From positions 3,166,144 to 3,230,143 of the forward strand of contig NC_009380.1 in NCBI RefSeq assembly GCF_000016425.1: a stretch of 64,000 bases of DNA. The letters are read 5' to 3'. The notes beneath the pieces were generated by a model. The model saw nothing but the letters and a program-made list of their open reading frames with translations. It had not been told where the DNA came from and did no database searches. The first letter of the stretch is position 1. Each line of letters opens with the position of its first letter. This document shows, in pieces, positions 54,248 to 61,800 of the stretch. The DNA is from Salinispora tropica CNB-440. Its GTDB lineage: Bacteria; Actinomycetota; Actinomycetes; Mycobacteriales; Micromonosporaceae. A program made the translations under genes and the position numbers.

Positions 54248-55854
54248 CCCACCTACTGTCCTGGCTAGCAGAGCCGAGGTCCGATCGGGGCATCCGGTTC
54301 GCCCGCCCGGACGGCGGCTGGGACCGGTGGTCGTACGACGAGTTGGCCGGGCTGGCCCACGAGTACGCCGCCGGCCTCATCGCCCGCGGGGTTCGCCCGG
54401 GCGACGTGGTCACGGTGGTGCTGCCGAGCGGACCGGCGTTCGTCGGCGCCCTGTTCGGAACGCTGCTGGCCGGAGCGACGGCGGCACCGCTGGCACCGGC
54501 CGCTACCTTCGGCGACCCAAACCGGTACGCCGAACACATCACCTCCGCGCTGGCCGCGGCACGTCCCCGGCTGGTCGTGGTTGACGCCGCGGCCGGTACG
54601 GCGGTGACGCCGCTGGCCCGCCGGGCGGGGGTGCCCACAGTTGAGCCGGAGGATGTTCGCGCCGAGCCGCTGGGAGCGCACCGGCCCGCACCGGCCCGGT
54701 TGGCGCTGGTGCAGTTCACCTCTGGGACCACCGGCACCGTCCACGGTGTGCGGGTTCCGTATCCGGCGTTGGAGGACAACATCGGAGCGATCCGGCGCTG
54801 GTTGGAGATGACCCCGGAGGATGCCACCGCCTCCTGGCTTCCGGTGCACCACGACATGGGACTGGTCGGCTGTCTGCTGGCGCCGGTCGTCACGGGCGCC
54901 GACCTGTGGCTGCTGTCGCCGGCGGACTTCGTCCGGCAGCCCACCCGGTACCTGGCGTGCTTCGGCCGGCACGGCGCCCGGTTGTCCGCGATGCCGGGCT
55001 TCGGGCTGGCCCACGTGCTCCGCCGGGTACGCCCCGAGCAGCTGGCCGGGATGGACTTCCACCACTGGCGGGCGGTGATCGTCGGCGCCGAGCGGGTCCT
55101 GCCCGACGTACTGGACCGGTTCGCCGCGTTGCTCGCCCCGCAGGGTCTACGGCGGACCGCGCTCCTGCCGGCGTACGGCTTGGCCGAGGCGACGCTGGCG
55201 GTAACCGGGGTGCCGCTACGCACCGGCTGGCGCCAGTCGACAGGTCCGGAGGGGGTGCCGGTGGTCGGGTGTGGTGTGCCGTTGGCGGGTTCCCGGGTGA
55301 CAATCGTCGACGACGACGGGCAGCGGACCGACGACGGTGTACCGGGTGAGATCGTGGTCGACGGAACAGGAGTCGCCGACGGCTACGTGGAGGCCGACGG
55401 AATCCGGGCGACGGCCTTCGCCGGCGGCACGCTTCGCACCGGCGACGCCGGCTTCGTTCGGGGCGGGGAACTATTCGTCCTGGGTCGGATGGGTGACAGC
55501 CTGAAGATCCGCGGTCGTGCTGTCTTCGCCGAGGACCTGGACGCCGTGCTCTGCGGGGCGCTCGCGGTGCCGCCCAGCCGGCTGGCCACCGTACTCGGGC
55601 TGCGAGCCGGTACGCCCACCGCGGTGGTGTATCTGGAACATCCGCGGCAGGAGTGGCTGCCCCGGATCCCCGCGCTGCTGCGCCCGCTGGTCGACGACGC
55701 GACGGTGGTCACGGTGCCGGTGCCCGCCGGTGGGGTGCCCCGAACCACCAGTGGCAAGCCGAAGCGCCGCCTGCTGTGGCACCGCCACAGCGCCGACGCA
55801 CCGGTTCCACCGCGGCGGGAGTGGACGTCGGCCGGGGTCAGGCCCCGCCAGTAG
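54244..55854 (+). CDS. Fatty-acyl-AMP ligase (FAAL/FadD32-like)
   Basis: 536 aa. The order of motifs is that of FAALs: VQFTSGTTGTVHG near residue 157, WLPVHHDMGLVG near 196, LLSPADFVRQP, AYGLAE near 310, TGDAGF near 400, GDSLKIRGR and a C-terminal TTSGKPKRR Lys. FAALs adenylate fatty or polyketide acids and pass them to an ACP or PCP rather than to CoA. It could load the acyl chain made by the type II PKS or its degradation products onto a megasynthase. ATG 54244 overlaps the methyltransferase stop (ATGA). It converges with the type II thioesterase gene 6 bp away. Confidence 0.92.
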   Translation: MTHLLSWLAEPRSDRGIRFARPDGGWDRWSYDELAGLAHEYAAGLIARGVRPGDVVTVVLPSGPAFVGALFGTLLAGATAAPLAPAATFGDPNRYAEHITSALAAARPRLVVVDAAAGTAVTPLARRAGVPTVEPEDVRAEPLGAHRPAPARLALVQFTSGTTGTVHGVRVPYPALEDNIGAIRRWLEMTPEDATASWLPVHHDMGLVGCLLAPVVTGADLWLLSPADFVRQPTRYLACFGRHGARLSAMPGFGLAHVLRRVRPEQLAGMDFHHWRAVIVGAERVLPDVLDRFAALLAPQGLRRTALLPAYGLAEATLAVTGVPLRTGWRQSTGPEGVPVVGCGVPLAGSRVTIVDDDGQRTDDGVPGEIVVDGTGVADGYVEADGIRATAFAGGTLRTGDAGFVRGGELFVLGRMGDSLKIRGRAVFAEDLDAVLCGALAVPPSRLATVLGLRAGTPTAVVYLEHPRQEWLPRIPALLRPLVDDATVVTVPVPAGGVPRTTSGKPKRRLLWHRHSADAPVPPRREWTSAGVRPRQ

Positions 55855-55860
55855 GGCCGA

Positions 55861-56613
55861 TCAGGGATGGCGGAGGCTGCGGCTGATGCCGGCCAGCACC
55901 TTGCCACGCTGCGGCACCAGATAGAAATGGTTGCCGTCGAAGACGGTGAGGTCGAAGGCGCTCTCGGTGTAGTCCGCCCAGGCCGCCACCTCGTTGACCG
56001 GAGCCTCGGGATCGGCGTCGCCGGCCAGGGCGGAGATCGGCGTCCGCAGTACTCCCTCGGAGGGACGGTAGCTCTCGATCAGCTGGTAGTCCGCCCGTAG
56101 CGTCGGCATCAGCGCCGACCGCAGCTGCGGGTTGTTCAGGGCCTCCCGATCGGTGCCGCCGAGCCGGCGCAGCTCCGCCCAGAGAACGTCGTCCGGGCCG
56201 AGGTGCTTGCTGCCCGGCCGGTGGTAGCACGGTGCGGGACGGCCGGAGACGAACAGGTGCGCCAGGGGCAACTCCAGCCGCCGCTCTAGCCGGTGGGCGA
56301 CCTCGTAGGCCACCGCGGCGCCCATGCTGTGGCCGAACAGGGCAAGCGGCAGGTCACGGCGGGGGGCGAGCACCGCGGCGACCAGGTCGGCCAGGACGCC
56401 CATGGACACCACCGGAGGCTCGGCGATCCGGTCGAGCCGACCCGGGTACTGCACCGCGAGCAGCTCGATGTCGTCCGGAAGCTCCACCGGCCAGGCACGG
56501 TAGAACGGCGCGCTGCCGGTCGCGTGCGGGAAGCAGACCAACCGAATCCGCGCCGTTGGACGCGGCCGGTAGCAACGCAGCCACCGCCGGGCGGTCACGT
56601 CGACCGCGCCCAT
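55861..56613 (-). CDS. Type II thioesterase
   Basis: 250-aa stand-alone thioesterase: HATGSA near the N-terminus, the nucleophile elbow FGHSMGA near residue 94, Asp in GDADPEAP near 197 and His in GNHFYL near 227. Such enzymes remove misloaded or stalled groups from carrier domains. It lies last in the minus-strand operon with the second NRPS; ATG 56613 overlaps the imide reductase stop by 1 nt (TGATG). Confidence 0.94.
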   Translation of the reverse strand: MGAVDVTARRWLRCYRPRPTARIRLVCFPHATGSAPFYRAWPVELPDDIELLAVQYPGRLDRIAEPPVVSMGVLADLVAAVLAPRRDLPLALFGHSMGAAVAYEVAHRLERRLELPLAHLFVSGRPAPCYHRPGSKHLGPDDVLWAELRRLGGTDREALNNPQLRSALMPTLRADYQLIESYRPSEGVLRTPISALAGDADPEAPVNEVAAWADYTESAFDLTVFDGNHFYLVPQRGKVLAGISRSLRHP

Positions 56614-57740
56614 CAACTCACCGCCGCGTCGCCGGCGGCCGCGAGCGCCTTCAGGTCATCGACGCCGAGCATCCGGGGCGCGTCCGCCGTCAGCAAGTCA
56701 GGTGGGCCCAGGATCACCGTCAGCTCCTGCCAGAGCTGGCAGAGGGTGAGGTGGTACTGGCCCTGCCGCAGCGGGTCCTCACCGCACTCGACGGTGTCCC
56801 GTAGCACCCGCAGTGCCCGTCGTACGCCCTCCGGCCAGGTGGTGCCGAAGACAGTGTCGTAGTGCGGCACCTCGGTCGGGCCGAACACGGTCGCGCTGGG
56901 GGTGCTGGTGTCGCGCATCCCGGCGAAATGCGGGTCGGCGCCGATCCCCGCGACTTCCCGCGGGAAGTCGGGACGGGCCGTCCACACCGTCGGACCGTGG
57001 GTGCCGACCAGGGACAGATTGCCGGCTTCGGTGCCGATGGTGACCCGGTGCATGAGGTGCGCGTAGTTGTCCGGGTCGGCCGGATCCATCTGGTTCTGCA
57101 CCCGGAGAGTGATCGGCACACCGGCCAGCACCCCGTCGAGGCTACGGAACGGCAGGTCCAGACCGGTCGCGCCGGTCACCGCCGCCGGTAGCGGGGGCAG
57201 ATCGGTGAACCGCCAGGGCCGCACCCCACCGAGGGCCTGGCCAAGCAGGTCCAGCAGGGAGTACGCCAGCTGAAAGCCGCAGGCCGCGTCGATGTAGCGG
57301 GCCGGCTGTCGGCGTAGCAGTTCGCGGGCCGCGCCGAGGAACCGGCGTACCGGCGTGATGTGCCGGTAGAACGGGTTGAGTTGGTAGACCACCGCGTGCT
57401 TGCGGGCCTGCCGGAGGCAGCGGGCCAACTCGTCGTGGTGCAGCGGGTGCTCCTGGAGCACGTGGATGCCCCGGGCCATCAGCTCCATCGCCAGCTCGGA
57501 GCCCCGCCCGCCGAGCAGCCCTCCACGGATCACCACGCAGGCGATGTCGATGTCGTCCGGCAGCTGGTCGACGCCGGTGTACAGCGGCACCCCGTAGTGC
57601 TCGGCGCAGATCCGAGACCGGGTGCTGCCGCCGGCGAGGACACCAGCGAGCTGGAAACCCGGATCGGCCTGACGGAACGATTCCAGATAGACCTGACCAA
57701 ACCGCGTGCCGCAGACGACCACACGGGTGGGGCGGTTCAT
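56613..57740 (-). CDS. Thiazolinyl imide reductase (Irp3/PchG-like)
   Basis: 375 aa. The N-terminal Rossmann loop VVVCGTRFGQVYL (residues 8-20) is the hallmark of the thiazolinyl imide reductase group; QEHPLHHDEL near 95 and QLNPFYRH near 120 also match. These NADPH enzymes reduce a thiazoline to a thiazolidine on the NRPS, as in yersiniabactin and pyochelin. It therefore predicts at least one reduced Cys ring in the product. It overlaps the saccharopine-dehydrogenase-like gene by 4 bp and is coupled to the second NRPS. Confidence 0.93.
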   Translation of the reverse strand: MNRPTRVVVCGTRFGQVYLESFRQADPGFQLAGVLAGGSTRSRICAEHYGVPLYTGVDQLPDDIDIACVVIRGGLLGGRGSELAMELMARGIHVLQEHPLHHDELARCLRQARKHAVVYQLNPFYRHITPVRRFLGAARELLRRQPARYIDAACGFQLAYSLLDLLGQALGGVRPWRFTDLPPLPAAVTGATGLDLPFRSLDGVLAGVPITLRVQNQMDPADPDNYAHLMHRVTIGTEAGNLSLVGTHGPTVWTARPDFPREVAGIGADPHFAGMRDTSTPSATVFGPTEVPHYDTVFGTTWPEGVRRALRVLRDTVECGEDPLRQGQYHLTLCQLWQELTVILGPPDLLTADAPRMLGVDDLKALAAAGDAAVS

Positions 57741-58813
57741 ATCGCGTCCTCCTCGTAGGCGGTGTCGGCGGCCTCAGCGACCACGGACGCCAGCGACACC
57801 GCGGGCGCCGTTGCCAACTCGGCGAAGGTGGCCGTCGGGTCGAGCGTCTCGGCGGCGTGGTGGGTTCCCGGAGGTACCGCGCCGGTGAGCACCGCCCGCG
57901 CCGTCAGCGCCGCCATCGTGCCGGTGAGTTCACTGGCACCGGTGCCGCACACCGCGGCGGTGCGACCGCCATCGGGACCGGCCAACGTGACCACCACGTT
58001 CTGGTAGGGACGGTGCCCAAACACGTCGAGTTCGGCGGCCCGGCAGAGCAGGTCGGCGGCTTCCCGGAGACCGGCGTTCCCCGGGCGTGGTGCGGTCCGC
58101 AGCGCAGCCAGCACCCGGTCCCCGGCGAAGACCGAGTACCAGTCGAGCCACCGCAGCCCCAGGGCGGAGGCCGCCCGGGCCGCCTCCGTACTGAGATACG
58201 GCTGACCGGTGACCCGTTCGGGGAAGAACGGCACGGTGATGTCACCGACCGGAGCCAGCGCGCCCGGCACCACCCGGTCGTCCCGCCACGCCGCTGACGG
58301 CCAGCCAAAGCTCCCGGTCGCCGCGACGTAGTCGAACGCCGCGGTGCGGGTGAACCGATCCCGACCGCCGATGTAGCCGGCCAGCCGGTCGCCCTGCGGC
58401 AGTCGCGCGGCGAGGAGCCGGGGCAGCAGCCCGGTCAGCCCGGGCATCATGCCCGCCGACACCACCGCAACCCGGGTTCCGTCACCGGTGGTGAGCACGT
58501 GCGCCACGGCGTCGTACAGCGTGTCGTCGCCAGCGGCATCGACGTAGTCCGCCCCGGCACCGACGGCGGCCCGGGCGACGGTGTCGGTCAGGTCAGTCGC
58601 AGGGCCGGCGCAGTTGAGCACCACCCGGGCGTCGGAGCAGAAGCGGGCCAGGGCGGCCGGATCACGGGCATCGACGGCCAGACTCTCGACCCCGGCGACC
58701 GCCACCGGCCGCCGGGCCCCGGCCCGTAGCGGGCCAACATCCCAGGACCGCAGCAGGTCCAGGGCGGCTCGGCCGACCGCGCCGGAAGCACCGAGGACGG
58801 CGACGGTGGTCAC
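57737..58813 (-). CDS. Saccharopine dehydrogenase-like NAD(P)-binding reductase
   Basis: 358 aa with an N-terminal Rossmann fold (VAVLGASGAVGRAALDLL, residues 4-21) and the saccharopine-dehydrogenase family pattern (LNCAGPATDLTDTVA, then YVDAAGD near 95, GMMPGLTGLLP near 125). A second imine/ketone reductase beside the thiazolinyl imide reductase suggests another reduction step, or reductive modification of the chain. GTG 58813 overlaps the NRPS stop (GTGA); the frame upstream of it is NRPS sequence in another frame. Confidence 0.88.
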   Translation of the reverse strand: MTTVAVLGASGAVGRAALDLLRSWDVGPLRAGARRPVAVAGVESLAVDARDPAALARFCSDARVVLNCAGPATDLTDTVARAAVGAGADYVDAAGDDTLYDAVAHVLTTGDGTRVAVVSAGMMPGLTGLLPRLLAARLPQGDRLAGYIGGRDRFTRTAAFDYVAATGSFGWPSAAWRDDRVVPGALAPVGDITVPFFPERVTGQPYLSTEAARAASALGLRWLDWYSVFAGDRVLAALRTAPRPGNAGLREAADLLCRAAELDVFGHRPYQNVVVTLAGPDGGRTAAVCGTGASELTGTMAALTARAVLTGAVPPGTHHAAETLDPTATFAELATAPAVSLASVVAEAADTAYEEDAI

Positions 58814-61800
58814 CGGGCCGCCCCCGAACCGGCGGCCGCGATGGCTGCCACGGCCTTCTCCCCCAGCACCGCCCGGTGGTCGCCGTCGACGTCGAGCTCC
58901 CGCACCTCGCCGAGGCACAGGTCAGACCAGAACTCCAGTTCGTCGGTGGAGTAGGGCACCTCACCGGTCGGCCGCAGCACGGTGATGTCACCGGCGTAGA
59001 GGTTGGGCTCGTAGCCGACGGTCGCGGCGAGCCGTGCGGCGAACCCCTCGCCGATCGCTGCGTCGCCGGTCTCCGCCCGATGCGCCTCGGCGGCGTCGGG
59101 CAGCGTCACCGGACGCCACGGGGAGATCAGTACCAGCTCCGCAACCTGCTCGCCGGCCTCGGTCAGCGCCCGGGCCACCTCCAGTGCGAGCGTCGCGCCG
59201 AGGCCGTGCCCGACCAACCGGACCGCGGCGCAGCCGGCCCCGGTGATCGACCGGGCCTGTTCGGCCGCGACCCGGGGCAGGTCGTCGAGGGGACCCGCGG
59301 TCAGCCCGAACACCGGGCCGGTGGCCGCGAGGTGCGGCACCAGTGCCGTGTACCCGTCGACGCTGCCGTCGCAGCTCGGCACCAGCACCCACGGGATACC
59401 CGGGTTGGTGTCGTCCAGCGTCGCCAACCCCCCGTCGGAGGTCGTCGCCCCGGTGCCCACCCCGTCGGTCGCGGTGGTAGCCGCCGACTCAGCCTCGATG
59501 TGTCCGGCGAGCGCAGCGACGGTTGGCTGTTCCAGTACCTGACGCAGCACCTGGTCGAAGAAGAGGTTGGCGGCCTGTGGGATCTCGTTCAGGACCCGAC
59601 CGGTGATCTGCGCGGCGACCAGGGAGTCGCCCCCGAGTTCGAACAGGTTCTCGTCCCGGCCGACCCGCGGCACCCGCAGCGCCTCGGCCCACACCGCCGC
59701 CAGCCCCCGCTCCAGATCACTGCCGGGTGCGCTGGACGCTGTGGTCGGCATCGACTCCCGACGGGGCAGGCGCCGCCGCAGCGCGGCCCGGTCGACCTTG
59801 CCGTTGGGGTTGAGCGGGAACGTGTCGACGATCTGCACCACCGCCGGAACCATGTACTCCGGTACCCGCTCGGCCAGGTGCGTGGCGACGTCGTCGCGTG
59901 CGATCCGAACCCGATCGGTCTTGAACTGGGCCGCCAGCACACACATTCCCAGTTCGGCGATGAAGCCGTTCGGCTCGGGCAGACACAGCGGATGGCTGGC
60001 ACCGGCCGCACCGAGCACGTCGAGCCACCTCTCCCGGCCCAGGAAAACCTGCTCGGTGCCCTGCCGCAGATCGGTGAAGTCCGCGGTGGCCTCGTCCACC
60101 CGGACCAACAACTCCAGCGAGGTCATGATCTGGTGGTGGTCCCGGGTCATCTCGCAGGCCACCAGCCACCCCTGCGGTGCGAGGACCGCACGCAGCCGCG
60201 CCAACGCCCGAACCACGTCGGCGCTGGCGTGCAACACGTCGCCGGCGACGACCACGTCGAAGGAGTTCGGGGCAAGCCCCTGCGCCACCAGATCCTGGTC
60301 GATGTCGAGCGGTTGCAGATGCAGGCCGGGGCGCTCACCGAAGCGGGTGCGCAACTCGTTGACGAAAAACGGGGACAGATCGGTGGCGAGATAGTCGACC
60401 GCGTTGCCGTCGAGCGCGGCGAGCACCGCGGCGGTGGTGCCGCCCGCCCCGGCACCGATCTCCAGTACCCGCAGGGCACCCGGCTCGACTCGCTGGTCGG
60501 CGACACGCCGAACCACCGAGGCGGCCGCCTCGTTGGCCCACCGGTTGAACAGGGTCCGCTCGTACAGACCCTGGGAAACGTCTACTTTGCCCTGCGGGAA
60601 CAACAACGTCAGCGGGTCGTCCTCGCCCCGCAGCAACGCGGGCAGCTGGCCGGTGCTGGCGCGGAAGTACGCCAACAGCTCCGCATCCTCGGCGGTGGCG
60701 ATCTTGTCAACGGCCCGCCACGCGGCGTCGGTGTCCGCCGCTGCCCCGGTCTCGGTCAGCCCATACCGGTCGTCGGTGTCGACGTCGAGCAGACCCGCGC
60801 CCGTGAGGGCGCGCAGCCACCGGCGGACCAGCCGGTGGTGGCGCGGCGCGACGCCGGCGGTGTGGAGGAGTTCGGCTCGGGTGTGCCGCCGGCCGGCGAC
60901 GAACAGACCCGACGCGTGGAACGCGTCGATCATGGCGGGCAGGGCGACCGCGTCCAGCCGGTGCGCGTACGTCAGGTAACGCGCACGGTCAACGCCGTCG
61001 AGCGTACCGTCGGCGTCGGCGCACGCCTGCACACCGAGCTGCTGCGCGGCGGCGGCCTCGGAGGTAGCCCGGGCGGTGGTCACCGACCGGCTGGCCGGCT
61101 CGACGAACGCGGCGAGGCGCCGCTCCAGCGGGCTGTCCCCGTCCACCACCACCGCCGCACCGGCGACGCCAGGATGTGACCCGAGCGCGGTCTCGATCTC
61201 GGCCAACTCGATCCGGTAGCCACGGATCTTGACCTGGAGGTCCTCCCGACCGAGGAACTCGATGGTCCCGTCGGGCAGGTAGCGGCCCAGATCCCCGGTT
61301 CGGTACAGCGTCTCACCGGTCTCGGGGTGGGTAACGAACCGGTCGGCGGAGCGGGCCGGGTCGTTGAGGTAGCCCAACGCCAGCCCGACCCCGCCGATGT
61401 ACAGCTCACCGGTGACCAACTCGGGTCGGGGGCGCAACGCGGAGTCCAACACGTGGAAGGTCTGGTTGGTCAACGGGCGGCCGTACGGGATGCTGCGCCA
61501 CTCCGGCTCGACCTGCTCGATCGGGTACCAGATCGACCAGATCGACGCCTCCGTCGCCCCGCCGAGGCTGACCACCCGCAGGCCCGGCACCCGCTGCCGG
61601 ATCTGGTCGGGCAGCGCGACCGGGATCCAGTCGCCGGAGAGCATCGCCAGTCGCAGACCGGGGACCGTGGCCGCCGGTGCGGCCTCCAGGTAGTCGTACA
61701 GCATCTGGAGCTGGGCAGGGACGGAGTTCCAGACGGTCACCGTGTGCGCCGCCACCAGCGCCGACCAGTGCGACGGGTCGCCGCGCCGCGAGGAGTCCGG

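Noticed and set aside
53548..55854. A 768-codon frame giving a fused methyltransferase-antisense/FAAL product
   Set aside because: The first part is an alternate frame of the O-methyltransferase; the FAAL proper starts at ATG 54244 with a 4-bp overlap.
58876..61179. Long plus-strand frame antisense to the second NRPS
   Set aside because: It mirrors the NRPS codon pattern, has no family resemblance and no ribosome site; the minus strand carries clear A, MT, PCP and TE motifs.
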